From: Yoonia maritima
GTDB lineage: Bacteria > Pseudomonadota > Alphaproteobacteria > Rhodobacterales > Rhodobacteraceae
Length of the DNA: 64,000 bases
NCBI RefSeq assembly: GCF_002933395.1
Contig: NZ_PKFN01000013.1
Span: 62,001-126,000 of the forward strand
Direction of reading: 5' to 3'
Shown here: positions 33,811-43,474 of the stretch, in pieces
Numbering within the stretch: the stretch's first letter is position 1
Layout: each line of letters opens with the position of its first letter
Notes under the pieces: model-generated
What the model was told of the DNA's origin: nothing
Database searches by the model: none
What the model saw: the letters and a program-made list of their open reading frames with translations, nothing else
Translations under genes and position numbers: made by a program

Positions 33811-35913
33811 ATGCCGACATCTTCGCCAAAGGCGCGACTTGAAAACCTATGGGACGATGCAACTGCTTCAAACATGACCGAGCCTGAAAAGCTACTGTAT
33901 CGGTCCAACCTTTTGGGGTCCGATAAGCGCGTCACCAATTATGGCGGGGGCAATACTTCGGCCAAGGTCATGGAGACGGACCCGCTAACGGGTGATCAGG
34001 CCGAGGTTCTTTGGGTCAAAGGGTCGGGTGGTGATATCGGTTCGATCAAGATGGACGGATTTTCAACGCTCTATATGGACAAGCTGAACGCCCTTAAGGG
34101 ATTGTATCGCGGTGTCGAATTTGAAGACGAGATGGTCGGCTATCTTCCTCATTGCACGTTCAATCTAAACACGCGTGCGGCGTCGATTGATACGCCGTTA
34201 CACGCCTATGTGCCGCGCAAGCATGTTGATCACGTACATTCAGATGCGATCATCGCGATTGCTGCTTCCAAAGACGGTATTGCGCTTACCCAAGAGATTT
34301 TTGGCGATACAGTTGGTTGGCTACCTTGGAAGCGCCCCGGTTATGAACTGGGTTTGTGGCTGTCGGATTTTTGCGAAAAGAACCCAAATGCGAAAGGTGT
34401 TATTCTGGGGTCGCATGGTTTGTTCACATGGGATGATGATGCCAAGGTTTGTTATGAAACGACGCTAGAGGTGATTAACACCGCGACGGCGTGGCTTGAA
34501 AAAAAGACGGCGGATGTGCCCGCATTCGGCGGACAAAAACATACAGCTTTGTCTGCGGATGAACGTCGCCGTGTCGCAGCAGCACTGATGCCTGCGATCC
34601 GCGGTATGATTTCCGAGGATAGCCATAAGGTTGGTCATTTCGATGATCAGGACGCTGTCCTGCAATTTGTCGGTTCAAATGATATGGAGCCTTTGGCCGC
34701 GCTGGGCACGTCGTGCCCTGACCATTTTTTGCGCACTAAAATCCGCCCATTGGTTGTCGATTTCGATCCAGCGAACCCTGATATTGACGGGACGCTGGCG
34801 GGTCTGGCTGGCATGGTCGCTGATTACCGCGCGGATTACACTGCCTATTACGAACGCTGCAAACACGATAACAGCCCTGCAATTCGTGACCCCAATGCGA
34901 TAGTATACCTCGTGCCCGGCGTTGGCATGATCACCTTTGCAAAGGATAAGGCGACGGCGCGCGTGTCTGGTGAATTCTATGTTAACGCGATCAACGTGAT
35001 GCGCGGCGCACACGCAATCAGCGAATACCAAGGCCTACCTGAACAAGAGGCGTTCGATATCGAATATTGGTTGCTAGAAGAAGCAAAGCTGCAGCGCATG
35101 CCAAAGCCAAAAGCGCTTGCTGGTCGCGTTGCCATTGTGACTGGTGGTGCTGGCGGCATCGGGGCCGCAACGGCCGAGCGGTATCTGATGGACGGCGCTT
35201 GTGTCGTGCTTGCCGATATTGATGCTGATGCATTGGCGTCAACTCGCGATGGTTTAGCCGCGAAATACGGTGCTGATGTTGTGCGCACAGTCGAAATGAA
35301 CGTGACCTCGGAAGCTGCCGTCGCCCAAGCTTATGCGGATATGGCGGTTGAATTCGGTGGCGTCGATATCGTCGTGTCCAACGCAGGGATCGCATCATCC
35401 GCCAAGGTCGAAGACACCACGCTGGAACTATGGAACAAGAATATGTCAATCCTTTCGACCGGCTATTTCCTTGTCGCGCGAGAGGCATTCAAACTGCTAA
35501 AGGCCCAAGGCATCGGCGGGTCCATGATCTTTGTTGCGTCCAAGAATGGGTTGGCCGCATCGCCGGGCGCGTCCGCCTATTGCACGGCTAAGGCCAGCGA
35601 AATCCACCTTGCCCGCTGTCTAGCGTTGGAAGGCGCGCCTGATGGCATCCGCGTGAACGTCGTGAATCCTGATGCGGTGTTGAAAGGGTCCAAAATCTGG
35701 TCAGGCGAATGGTTGACGCAACGGGCATCGACCTATGACACTGACAAAGACGGGTTAGAGGAAATGTATCGCCAGCGGTCGTTGTTAAAACGGTCGGTGC
35801 TGCCCGAAGATATTGCAGAGGCGTGTTATTTCTTTGCCGCCGATGTCAGTGCAAAGTCGACAGGGAACATCATCAACGTGGATGCCGGCAACGTCCAAGC
35901 GTTCACGCGTTGA
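33811..35913 (+). CDS. rhaD: Bifunctional rhamnulose-1-phosphate aldolase / lactaldehyde dehydrogenase
   Basis: A 700-residue fusion. Residues about 1-400 form a class II aldolase domain with the zinc histidines in KHVDHVHSDAIIAI and in GSHGLFTW. Residues about 430-700 form a short-chain dehydrogenase with the Rossmann motif VTGGAGGIGAATA, the NAG motif in VVSNAGIA and the catalytic YCTAKASEIHLARC. In rhizobial systems this RhaD splits rhamnulose-1-phosphate and oxidises L-lactaldehyde, yielding DHAP and lactate. It is the first gene of the rightward rha transcript, with an ATG 3 bases after gggaggaaaacc. Length is typical (about 700). Confidence 0.93.
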   Translation: MPTSSPKARLENLWDDATASNMTEPEKLLYRSNLLGSDKRVTNYGGGNTSAKVMETDPLTGDQAEVLWVKGSGGDIGSIKMDGFSTLYMDKLNALKGLYRGVEFEDEMVGYLPHCTFNLNTRAASIDTPLHAYVPRKHVDHVHSDAIIAIAASKDGIALTQEIFGDTVGWLPWKRPGYELGLWLSDFCEKNPNAKGVILGSHGLFTWDDDAKVCYETTLEVINTATAWLEKKTADVPAFGGQKHTALSADERRRVAAALMPAIRGMISEDSHKVGHFDDQDAVLQFVGSNDMEPLAALGTSCPDHFLRTKIRPLVVDFDPANPDIDGTLAGLAGMVADYRADYTAYYERCKHDNSPAIRDPNAIVYLVPGVGMITFAKDKATARVSGEFYVNAINVMRGAHAISEYQGLPEQEAFDIEYWLLEEAKLQRMPKPKALAGRVAIVTGGAGGIGAATAERYLMDGACVVLADIDADALASTRDGLAAKYGADVVRTVEMNVTSEAAVAQAYADMAVEFGGVDIVVSNAGIASSAKVEDTTLELWNKNMSILSTGYFLVAREAFKLLKAQGIGGSMIFVASKNGLAASPGASAYCTAKASEIHLARCLALEGAPDGIRVNVVNPDAVLKGSKIWSGEWLTQRASTYDTDKDGLEEMYRQRSLLKRSVLPEDIAEACYFFAADVSAKSTGNIINVDAGNVQAFTR

Positions 35914-35925
35914 TCGGGGGATACT

Positions 35926-37200
35926 ATGATTAAGACTGACCAAATTACCGCCGCCAATGCGCAGGCTGAAACAGCGCTGCGTGCGGATTACGATGCCTTG
36001 GGCGAACAGCTTGATCGTCGCGGCATCGATATTGCCGCGATCAAGGCACAGGTTTCGGATTACGGCGTTGCCATTCCGTCATGGGGCACTGGCACCGGCG
36101 GCACCCGCTTTGCCCGGTTCCCGGGCACGGGCGAGCCTGTGAATATCTTTGATAAGATGGATGACTGCGGTGTCATTCATCAGCTAACGGGTGCGACACC
36201 AAATGTGTCCCTGCATATCCCGTGGGATGACGCCCCTGCCGCTGATCTGTTGGCAAAGGCCGAAGAAACCAATTTGGCGTTCGATGCGATGAATTCGAAC
36301 ACCTTTCAGGATCAACCGGATCAGGCGCATAGCTACAAATTTGGTTCGCTTTCACACACGGACATAGCCGTACGCCAACAAGCGATTGAACATAACCTGT
36401 ACTGTATCGAACTGGGTCAAAAGATCGGGTCAGAGGCTCTGACGATCTGGGTCGGCGATGGGTCCAACTTTCCGGGGCAGGCGCATTTCATTCGCCAGTT
36501 TGATCGCTACCTTGATAGCGCGAAAGAGGTCTATGCAGCGATCCCAGATGATTGGCGGTTACTGACGGAACATAAAATCTTTGAACCTGCGTTCTATTCG
36601 ACCGTGGTTCAGGACTGGGGCACCAACTATCTGATTGCGACTGAATTGGGTGATCGCGCGCAATGTCTTGTTGATTTGGGGCACCATGCGCCAAATGTGA
36701 ACATCGAGATGATTGTTGCCCGGTTGATCCGGTTCGGTAAATTGGGTGGTTTTCATTTTAACGATAGCAAATACGGTGATGATGATCTCGATACGGGGTC
36801 GATCAACCCTTACCAGTTGTTTCTTGTGTTTAACGAGTTGGTTGATGCGACAGGTGCCCCAGGATTTAACCCCGCCCATATGCTTGATCAAAGCCACAAC
36901 GTAACCGACCCAATCGAAAGTCTGATTTCATCAGCGATGGAGGTTCAACGTGTCTATGCACAAGCGCTGATTGTGGATCGCGATGCGTTGTCGGGCTTTC
37001 AAGATGGGAATGATGCATTGATGGCGAGCGAGACGCTCAAACGCGCGTATCGCACTGACGTCGAGCCTATTCTTGCGATGGCGCGTCTTGAAAAGGGCGG
37101 TGCGATTAACCCTGTCGCGACTTACCGTGCGTCCGGGTATCGGGCGCAGGTTGCTGAAACACGGCCCGTGTCGTCGGGTGCTGGTGGTGGGATCGTTTAG
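35926..37200 (+). CDS. rhaI: L-rhamnose isomerase (Rhizobium-type)
   Basis: A 424-residue TIM-barrel isomerase that converts L-rhamnose to L-rhamnulose. The start follows a gggggatact site 12 bases after rhaD. Metal-binding region candidates are the glutamate in LLTEHKIFEPAFYST (about residue 209), LVDLGHHAPNVNIEMIV, GGFHFNDSKYGDDDLD (about 275-290) and MLDQSHNV. This group is distinct from the E. coli RhaA sequence family and usually found with rhaD in rhizobia and rhodobacters. Its stop overlaps the convergent kdgK gene by 4 bases. Confidence 0.9.
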   Translation: MIKTDQITAANAQAETALRADYDALGEQLDRRGIDIAAIKAQVSDYGVAIPSWGTGTGGTRFARFPGTGEPVNIFDKMDDCGVIHQLTGATPNVSLHIPWDDAPAADLLAKAEETNLAFDAMNSNTFQDQPDQAHSYKFGSLSHTDIAVRQQAIEHNLYCIELGQKIGSEALTIWVGDGSNFPGQAHFIRQFDRYLDSAKEVYAAIPDDWRLLTEHKIFEPAFYSTVVQDWGTNYLIATELGDRAQCLVDLGHHAPNVNIEMIVARLIRFGKLGGFHFNDSKYGDDDLDTGSINPYQLFLVFNELVDATGAPGFNPAHMLDQSHNVTDPIESLISSAMEVQRVYAQALIVDRDALSGFQDGNDALMASETLKRAYRTDVEPILAMARLEKGGAINPVATYRASGYRAQVAETRPVSSGAGGGIV

Positions 37201-38093
37201 GTAACGTCGACCAATGCGCCCTTGTGCGACACAACTTTGTGCGACAGGGCGCAGCCTGCGGCAATCGCGAGTGACAGATCTTCGCCGCGCAAGTGACCGG
37301 CAAGGAAGGCGGCGTTGAAAGAATCCCCTGCGGCAGTGGTGTCCACTGGCGCGGGATTCAGTACTGGGCTGACTGTCACGGGCGCAGCCGATCCGTTTTG
37401 TGCCAGAACATCGTCGGGTCCGTCTTTGACCACAACACAAGTCACCCCGACATTTTCATAGCGGGCAAGCGTCGCGGCCTTGTCAGCGTCGCCGAAAACA
37501 GTTGCTTCATCCTCAAACGAAGGTAGCGCAATGTCGGAAACGGCGGCCGCTTTCATGATCCAGTCGCGCATTTCATCCGTGCTGGCCCAAAGCCGGGGGC
37601 GAAGGTTGGGATCAAACGCGATGGTGACACCGCGCGCGCGGGCAGCGGACAGTGTGTCCAGCAATGTTTGGCGGTCTTCGGGCTCGACAATCGCGACTGT
37701 GATCCCGGAAAAGTAAGCGACATCACCTTTTCCCAGTGCATCAATCGGCGCGCGATGCTGCGCCAGCGTGCGTGCTGCGGCCACGCTACGCCAATAGCTA
37801 AAGCTACGTTCGCCGTCCTTGAGAGAAATCATATAAAGTCCGACCGTGCGATCCGGCACCGTCAACAACTCTGGCGTAATTCCGGCGCTACTGATGAATT
37901 CAGTCATCTGCCCTGACATCGTGTCGGTGCCGACGCCAGTTAGGTATGAAACTTTCCAATCAGTGGGTAGGTTTTGGCGCAGATACCAAGCAGTATTAAA
38001 CGTATCGCCTGCAAACCCCATCGCATAGCCACCTTGCGCTTGCGGGGCCATTTCGACCATGCATTCGCCGATCGCCAGTATCTTATTCGTCAT
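37197..38093 (-). CDS. kdgK: 2-dehydro-3-deoxygluconokinase (PfkB family)
   Basis: A 298-residue ribokinase-fold kinase that phosphorylates 2-keto-3-deoxygluconate (KDG), the common product of the uronate routes downstream. It starts TNKILAIGECMVEMAP. Near the N-terminus it has GFAGDTFNTAWYLRQ (about residues 27-41) and at the C-terminus the PfkB signature DTTAAGDSFNAAFLAGHL (about 250-267), with the catalytic aspartate in AAGDSF. The next enzyme, KDPG aldolase, is not in this window. It overlaps the GntR gene by 4 bases. Confidence 0.9.
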   Translation of the reverse strand: MTNKILAIGECMVEMAPQAQGGYAMGFAGDTFNTAWYLRQNLPTDWKVSYLTGVGTDTMSGQMTEFISSAGITPELLTVPDRTVGLYMISLKDGERSFSYWRSVAAARTLAQHRAPIDALGKGDVAYFSGITVAIVEPEDRQTLLDTLSAARARGVTIAFDPNLRPRLWASTDEMRDWIMKAAAVSDIALPSFEDEATVFGDADKAATLARYENVGVTCVVVKDGPDDVLAQNGSAAPVTVSPVLNPAPVDTTAAGDSFNAAFLAGHLRGEDLSLAIAAGCALSHKVVSHKGALVDVT

Positions 38094-38782
38094 TTTTGTT
38101 GGCTTTCCATCAGCTCTGGGTGGGATGCGCTGACTTGTTCAAGGATATTCAGGATGCGCGCAAGATGGATGCGTAACTGTTGTTCAGCGCCATCTGGATC
38201 GCGGTCACGGATACACTGCATGATGGCCCGGTGGTCATCCAATGCGCTTTTTGCACCAAACGCCAGTGATAGGTAACGCACACGGTCCAAATGTACTTTT
38301 TGTTCGTGGATCAGGTTCCACGCGTTTGGATGCCCTGCAATTTCGCAGATGACTTCGTGGAATTCGTCGTCGAGCGCGTGAAAGCCTAATCTATCGTCAG
38401 CCTTTATCGCGGCCTCTTGCTGATTGATGAGCCCTTCAAGGCGTAGGATATCGTCATCTGTAATCTTAGAGATAGCAGTGCGCATGCACTCGACCTCAAG
38501 CGCGGTGCGGATGAAGCGTGCATCCAGCAACGCTTGTTCAGAGATATATGTGATCGTTGTCGCGCGTTGCGGACGGATCAACATAAAGCCGAGTTCAGAT
38601 AGACGATAGAACGCATCGCGCACGGGCTGCCGGGATACACCCAAATTTCGGGCGATCTCTGCCTCTGAAACCTTACTGCCGGGGGCAAGTTCAAGTGTGA
38701 TAATTGCGGAATACAGCGCCTGAAATACTTGGTCAGTGGCTGTCGTCGTTTGCACTTGGGCGAGTGAGGCTAGCGCGGGCAT
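38090..38782 (-). CDS. GntR-family (FCD) regulator of uronate genes
   Basis: A 230-residue FadR-type regulator. The winged helix domain spans about residues 13-78, with LAPGSKVSEAEIARNLGVSR and QPVRDAFYRLSELGFMLI. The FCD effector domain follows with the metal/ligand histidines in FHALDDEFHEVICEIAGHPN and later IMQCIRDRDPDGAEQQLRIH. It is co-transcribed with kdgK and divergent from uxaC across 81 bases. A UxuR/KdgR-like role as repressor released by a uronate is the natural inference. No clear palindrome was identified in the gap. Confidence 0.87.
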   Translation of the reverse strand: MPALASLAQVQTTTATDQVFQALYSAIITLELAPGSKVSEAEIARNLGVSRQPVRDAFYRLSELGFMLIRPQRATTITYISEQALLDARFIRTALEVECMRTAISKITDDDILRLEGLINQQEAAIKADDRLGFHALDDEFHEVICEIAGHPNAWNLIHEQKVHLDRVRYLSLAFGAKSALDDHRAIMQCIRDRDPDGAEQQLRIHLARILNILEQVSASHPELMESQQK

Positions 38783-38863
38783 GGTAATTTCCAGTTTGAC
38801 GTATCTACCAGACTAACATATTAGATGACCAGCCGTATAGCAAGGCATTTGGGGGGAAATCTG

Positions 38864-40270
38864 ATGAAATTAACTGATCCGGACCGTCTTTTTCCGGTCG
38901 AATCAGCGACAAGAAAGTTGGCGCGCGACCTTTACGAGAGCGTCGCGGATTTGCCGATCATCAGCCCGCACGGACATTGTGACCCCAGCTGGTTTGCAAA
39001 GAACGAGCGGTTTCCAGACCCCGCGCAATTGTTTGTCGTCCCGGACCATTACGTGTTCCGGATGCTTGTGTCCCAAGGGGTGTCGATGGCTGATCTAGGT
39101 GTGCCAAGCGCCGATGGTCGTGCGGTCGAAGATGACCCGCGCAAAATCTGGCGTCGTTTTGCTGAAAACTACCATCTGCTCCGTGGAACCCCATCGTCGA
39201 TGTGGTTGGACCATTCGTTTGAACACGTGTTCGACCTAGGTGAGCGCCTGTCGGCTGATACCGCTGATGCACATTACGATCATATCGACGCAAAGCTGGC
39301 CGAGGATGCGTTCCGCCCACGGGCGTTGTTTGACCGCTTTGGGATTGAACTGCTAGCGACGACCGAAAGCGCATTGGATGATCTGAAATGGCACAAGATG
39401 ATCAACGACAGTGACTGGAATGGTCGCGTTGTGACGACTTATCGCCCGGACAATGTCGTTGATCCTGAATTCGAAGGTTTCGCTGAGAATGTCGCGCAGT
39501 TTGGCGCATTGACTGGCGAAGATACATCGACGTGGGAGGGGTACCTTCAGGCGCATCGTGTCCGTCGGGCATTCTTTAAAACCTTTGGCGCGACCGCCAG
39601 CGACCACGGTCATCCGACCGCCCGTACCGAAGATATGCCGCAGGCTGATGCTGCGGCGTTGTTTGCTAAGGCATTGGCGGGGACATGTACCCCTGGCGAG
39701 GCGGACGCCTTTCGCGGGCAGATGTTAACCGAAATGGCGCGGATGAGCCTTGACGATGGGTTGGTTTTGCAAATCCATCCCGGATCGTTCCGCAACCACT
39801 CGGCCAGTGTTTTTGCCGGATTTGGGCGGGATAAAGGTTTCGATATCCCAAGCCAGACTGACTACGTGCACGCGCTGAAACCACTTTTGGATGCGGTTGG
39901 AATGGAGCCGTCGCTAACAGTGATCGTCTTTACGTTGGACGAAACTAGCTACAGCCGCGAATTGGCACCGCTTGCGGGGGCCTACCCGGCGCTGCGTTTG
40001 GGTCCGCCTTGGTGGTTCTTTGACAGCAACGAAGGGATCAAACGGTTCCGCGAAGCAACGACTGAAACATGTGGGTTCTACAACACTGTCGGCTTTAACG
40101 ACGACACCCGCGCATTTTGTTCAATTCCCGCCCGGCATGACGTCGCCCGGCGGTCTGATTGTGCGTATCTGGCAAATCTTGTCGCGACTGGGCGGCTTGG
40201 TTTGGCGGATGCACATGAGGTCGCGCATGACCTCACTTACCGGCTTGCAAAGCAGGCTTACCGGCTCTGA
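38864..40270 (+). CDS. uxaC: Uronate (glucuronate/galacturonate) isomerase
   Basis: A 468-residue enzyme, against 470 for E. coli UxaC. It interconverts D-glucuronate and D-fructuronate, or D-galacturonate and D-tagaturonate. The ATG at 38864 ([10 protein letters not shown]) follows ggggggaaa; earlier in-frame ATG codons lack the family sequence. Motifs are [13 protein letters not shown] (about residues 33-45) with metal histidines, [25 protein letters not shown] and [18 protein letters not shown]. It begins the long rightward uronate operon. A small hairpin sits over its stop codon. Confidence 0.94.
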   Translation: MKLTDPDRLFPVESATRKLARDLYESVADLPIISPHGHCDPSWFAKNERFPDPAQLFVVPDHYVFRMLVSQGVSMADLGVPSADGRAVEDDPRKIWRRFAENYHLLRGTPSSMWLDHSFEHVFDLGERLSADTADAHYDHIDAKLAEDAFRPRALFDRFGIELLATTESALDDLKWHKMINDSDWNGRVVTTYRPDNVVDPEFEGFAENVAQFGALTGEDTSTWEGYLQAHRVRRAFFKTFGATASDHGHPTARTEDMPQADAAALFAKALAGTCTPGEADAFRGQMLTEMARMSLDDGLVLQIHPGSFRNHSASVFAGFGRDKGFDIPSQTDYVHALKPLLDAVGMEPSLTVIVFTLDETSYSRELAPLAGAYPALRLGPPWWFFDSNEGIKRFREATTETCGFYNTVGFNDDTRAFCSIPARHDVARRSDCAYLANLVATGRLGLADAHEVAHDLTYRLAKQAYRL

Positions 40271-40278
40271 GGAGAGCC
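40263..40278 (+). other. Short hairpin at the uxaC stop codon
   Basis: A 6-bp stem GGCTCT / AGAGCC with a GAGG loop spans the uxaC stop and precedes aattttctggg. It may mark an RNA processing or partial termination point between the isomerase and the TRAP binding-protein gene. The evidence is structural only. Confidence 0.3.
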
Positions 40279-40298
40279 AATTTTCTGGGAGGAAAACA

Positions 40299-41279
40299 AT
40301 GACATTTACTAAAACAATCGGTGCGGCACTGCTTGCCAGCGTTGCGATGGCTTCGGCGGCAACCGCGTGCGAAGTAACGCTTCGTTCGTCTGATACACAC
40401 CCTGATGGTTACCCTACCGTCGCTGCGGTGAACCACATGGGCACTTTGCTAGAAGAGCGCACCGACGGGCGCCTGTGCATCGAAGTATTCCACTCAGCGC
40501 AGCTGGGTCAGGAAAAAGATACGATCGAGCAAACACAGTTCGGTGTGATCGACATGAACCGCGTTTCCCTTGGGCCGTTCAACAACATCATTGAAGAAAC
40601 ACAAATTCCTTCGCTTCCATATATCTTCCGTTCAGTTGAGCACATGCACAACGTTATGGATGGTGCTGTCGGCGATCAGATTTTAGAAGCGTTCAGCGAC
40701 CATGATCTGGTAGGTCTGGCATTCTTTGATGGTGGTTCACGCAGCTTCTACAACTCGCAAAAACCAATCAACTCTATCGAAGATCTTGCTGGTCTTAAAT
40801 TCCGCGTGATGCAGTCTGACATGTTTGTTGATATGGTTTCTGCGCTGGGCGCAAATGCGACACCGATGCCTTATGGCGAAGTATATTCTTCGATCCAAAC
40901 TGGCGTGATCGACGGCGCGGAAAACAACTGGCCTTCATACGACAGCTCTGGCCACTTCGAAGTTGCACAGTACTACACGCTTGATCAGCACTTGATCGTG
41001 CCAGAGGTTCTGGTGATGGCGAAATCCAGCTTTGAAAAGCTGTCTGCTGAAGATCAGGAAATCGTACGCCAAGCCGCACGCGATTCCGTTCCTGTAATGC
41101 GTGAACTTTGGGCTGCACGTGAAGCAGAATCAGAAGCACGCATTCGCGAAGCTGGCGTCGAGATCGTCACCGAGATCGACAAAACACCATTCATCGAAGC
41201 TATGGTTCCAGTTTACGAAAAATACGTAACTTCACCTGTGCTTCAGCAGATGGTCGCAGACATTCAGGCAACTGAATAA
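40299..41279 (+). CDS. TRAP transporter uronate-binding protein (DctP family)
   Basis: A 326-residue periplasmic binding protein. The ATG at 40299 follows tgggaggaaaac and begins a signal peptide ([20 protein letters not shown]) cut before [17 protein letters not shown]. The DctP signature [19 protein letters not shown] (about residues 155-173) contains the carboxylate-binding arginine, followed by [20 protein letters not shown]. Longer in-frame sequence upstream is a read-through of uxaC in another frame. Position between uxaC and kdgF/kduI points to uptake of monomeric uronates or unsaturated galacturonate. A hairpin follows. Confidence 0.9.
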   Translation: MTFTKTIGAALLASVAMASAATACEVTLRSSDTHPDGYPTVAAVNHMGTLLEERTDGRLCIEVFHSAQLGQEKDTIEQTQFGVIDMNRVSLGPFNNIIEETQIPSLPYIFRSVEHMHNVMDGAVGDQILEAFSDHDLVGLAFFDGGSRSFYNSQKPINSIEDLAGLKFRVMQSDMFVDMVSALGANATPMPYGEVYSSIQTGVIDGAENNWPSYDSSGHFEVAQYYTLDQHLIVPEVLVMAKSSFEKLSAEDQEIVRQAARDSVPVMRELWAAREAESEARIREAGVEIVTEIDKTPFIEAMVPVYEKYVTSPVLQQMVADIQATE

Positions 41280-41289
41280 TACCAAATTT

Positions 41290-41313
41290 GGCCTGCAACA
41301 CATGTTGCGGGCC
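41290..41313 (+). terminator. Hairpin after the TRAP binding-protein gene (attenuator-like)
   Basis: A 10-bp stem with one G-U pair, GGCCTGCAAC (41290-41299) / GTTGCGGGCC (41304-41313), closes a 4-base loop and is followed by gatactttc. It starts 11 bases after dctP stops. It is strong enough to stabilise the dctP message or end part of transcription before the membrane subunits. It also overlaps the earliest in-frame ATG of dctQ, arguing for a later start there. Confidence 0.6.
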
Positions 41314-41328
41314 GATACTTTCGGGGGA

Positions 41329-41859
41329 ATGTCTTTGCAGGGTTTTATGCTAAAATTTGCGGTTTTTACCGGGCTAATCGGGCGCGGTGCGCTTTGGGCG
41401 GCAGGAACCGGGTTGGTCTTGATGACTGTGTTGATCGCTGCGCAAGTGTTTTGGCGTTACGTATTGAATGACAGTATTTCGTGGACCGAACCTGCTTCGG
41501 TAATGATCATGGGTTGGTTCATATTTTTGGGCGCTGCGGTGGGTATCCGCGAAGGGTATCATCTGTCGTTTGACGTGCTGCTGTATCTGATCCCGCACAA
41601 GGGCAAGATGTTCCTTTATTCACTTTCTGATCTGGTCGTGACTGGTTTTGGTACCGGCATGATCTGGTTTGGCTGGCAGCTGGCGGAAAAGACCGCCGGA
41701 AATACGCTGCCATCTTTGGGCATTTCTGGTGCCTTTGACTTTATTCCTATCGTTGCTGGCGGCGTTCTTGTCGTGCTTTTCTCGGTCGAGCGTATCGCGC
41801 GCCGTGCCGCAGGTCTGCCCACCGCCCGCTTTGGCGACGATAACAGCGAGGCGACCTAA
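41329..41859 (+). CDS. TRAP transporter small membrane subunit (DctQ family)
   Basis: A protein of about 176 residues with four hydrophobic helices (roughly residues 16-38, 52-68, 88-112 and 125-150). It has the DctQ segments FWRYVLNDSISWTEPASVMI and GAAVGIREGYHLSFDVL. The start is uncertain: 41329 (MSLQGFML) and 41347 (MLKFAVFT) are both plausible, and 41302 falls inside a hairpin. The stop (taa, 41857-41859) is immediately followed by the ATG of the large subunit. Confidence 0.87.
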   Translation: MSLQGFMLKFAVFTGLIGRGALWAAGTGLVLMTVLIAAQVFWRYVLNDSISWTEPASVMIMGWFIFLGAAVGIREGYHLSFDVLLYLIPHKGKMFLYSLSDLVVTGFGTGMIWFGWQLAEKTAGNTLPSLGISGAFDFIPIVAGGVLVVLFSVERIARRAAGLPTARFGDDNSEAT

Positions 41860-43140
41860 ATGGAGCTTTACGTCCTATTTGGAACATTTGTGTTCCTGCT
41901 TCTGATCGGTACGCCTGTTGCGTTCTGCCTTGGTGTTTCTAGCTTTGCGACGATTGCCTACCTTGGCTTACCACCTGTCGTTGTATTCCAGCGTTTGAAT
42001 TCCGGGGTTTCCGTGTTTGCGCTGATGGCGATCCCGTTCTTTATCTTTGCGGGCGACCTGATGGTGCGGGGTGATATTGCCCGACGGCTTGTCGCGCTTG
42101 CTGGGGCCTTTGTCGGCCATTTGCGCGGCGGTCTGGGCCAAGTGAACGTGCTGTCGTCTGTCATGTTTGGCGGCGTATCAGGGTCTGCCGCTGCCGATGC
42201 CAGCGCCGTTGGTGGCCTGATGGTCCCGCAAATGAAAGAACGTGGATATGATGTCGATTACGCTGTGAACATCACGGTGGTTAGTTCGATCATCGCGCTG
42301 CTTTTACCACCGTCACACAACATGATCATCTATTCGATTGCCGCTGGAGGCCGCATTTCAATCGCTGACCTGTTTACCGCAGGCATCGTACCCGGTTTCC
42401 TTTTGGCTGTGTCGCTGATGATCGCCGCTTGGTGGGTGGCTGTCAAAAAAGGCTATCCCGTTCAAAAGTTCGAAGGCTTTCGCATGATGGGCACATTGTT
42501 TGTGTCTGCTGCGCCGGGGCTGATCCTTGTGGCGATTATCTTTGGCGGGGTGCGGTCAGGTATCTTTACCGCGTCTGAATCGTCGAACATCGCGGTGGTC
42601 TATGCGCTGTTGATCACGTTCTTTGTCTACAAAAGCCTAAGCTGGCATGATTTTGTCGAAGCGACATTCGCTGCCGTGCGTACAACCGCGATGGTGCTGT
42701 TGGTGATCGGCTGTGCTGCGTCGTTTGGTTGGTTGCTTGCCTACCTCAAAGTGCCAGCAACGATGGTTGAAACGCTGCAGGGGCTTTCGGACAATCCGAT
42801 TATGATCTTGCTGCTACTGAACGTAGTATTGCTGATCCTAGGCACGTTCATGGATATGTCGCCGCTGATCGTCATCACGACGCCGATCTTCTTGCCTGTT
42901 GCCACCGCGTTTGGCGTTGATCCGGTACACTTTGGTGTCATTTTGATCCTGAACCTTGGCATCGGCCTATGTACGCCACCTGTCGGTGCAGTTCTGTTTG
43001 TGGGCTGTGCGGTTGGGCGTATCCCAATTTGGGACGCCGTTCGTTCGATCTGGCCGTTCTACGGCGCGGCCTTTGGTACGCTGATGCTTGTCACTTACAT
43101 CCCGGCGCTGTCGCTTTGGCTGCCGTCACTCTTTCACTGA
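41860..43140 (+). CDS. TRAP transporter large membrane subunit (DctM family)
   Basis: A 426-residue, about 12-helix subunit beginning directly after the DctQ stop. Family features are VFALMAIPFFIFAGDLMVRG (about residues 50-69), GGVSGSAAADASAVGGLMVPQM, SIIALLLPPSHNMIIYSIAAGG and, in the second half, LGIGLCTPPVGAVLFVGCAVG. With the two preceding genes it forms a sodium-driven importer for a uronate-type acid. Eight bases separate it from kdgF. Confidence 0.92.
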   Translation: MELYVLFGTFVFLLLIGTPVAFCLGVSSFATIAYLGLPPVVVFQRLNSGVSVFALMAIPFFIFAGDLMVRGDIARRLVALAGAFVGHLRGGLGQVNVLSSVMFGGVSGSAAADASAVGGLMVPQMKERGYDVDYAVNITVVSSIIALLLPPSHNMIIYSIAAGGRISIADLFTAGIVPGFLLAVSLMIAAWWVAVKKGYPVQKFEGFRMMGTLFVSAAPGLILVAIIFGGVRSGIFTASESSNIAVVYALLITFFVYKSLSWHDFVEATFAAVRTTAMVLLVIGCAASFGWLLAYLKVPATMVETLQGLSDNPIMILLLLNVVLLILGTFMDMSPLIVITTPIFLPVATAFGVDPVHFGVILILNLGIGLCTPPVGAVLFVGCAVGRIPIWDAVRSIWPFYGAAFGTLMLVTYIPALSLWLPSLFH

Positions 43141-43147
43141 GGATAAC

Positions 43148-43459
43148 ATGACCCAGAAATTCCCCATCGTGCAGGCAGACCCCGGCGTCACGCGTCAGGT
43201 TCTGTCCGAAAGCCCCGAACTGATGGTCGTGGCTTTCACCTTTGACAAAGATGGCGAAGGCAAACTGCACAGCCATCCGCACGTCCAATCCACTTATGTG
43301 GAATCTGGTCGCTTTGCATTCACCGTCGATGGCGTCGAAACCATTGTCGGGCAGGGCGATAGTTTTGTCATTCCATCCCAAGCTGTTCATGGCTGTCGCT
43401 GCCTCGAAGACGGCCGTCTGATCGACACTTTCACGCCGCGCCGTGACGACTTTCTTTAA
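43148..43459 (+). CDS. kdgF: Cupin protein KdgF (unsaturated uronate ring opening)
   Basis: A 103-residue single-domain cupin. KdgF speeds the linearisation of 4,5-unsaturated galacturonate to 5-keto-4-deoxyuronate, the substrate of KduI. The metal ligands appear in LHSHPHVQSTYVESGRFAF (about residues 38-56: two His and a Gln) and in VIPSQAVHGCRCL (His about 83). The ATG at 43148 follows gaggataac. Its position directly before kduI supports the assignment. Confidence 0.9.
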   Translation: MTQKFPIVQADPGVTRQVLSESPELMVVAFTFDKDGEGKLHSHPHVQSTYVESGRFAFTVDGVETIVGQGDSFVIPSQAVHGCRCLEDGRLIDTFTPRRDDFL

Positions 43460-43474
43460 AAAAGGAACCTCCCC

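Noticed and set aside
39972-40298. N-terminal extension of the uronate TRAP binding protein by 109 codons
   Set aside because: It overlaps the uxaC coding region in another frame. The ATG at 40299 has a strong ribosome site and starts a clear signal peptide.
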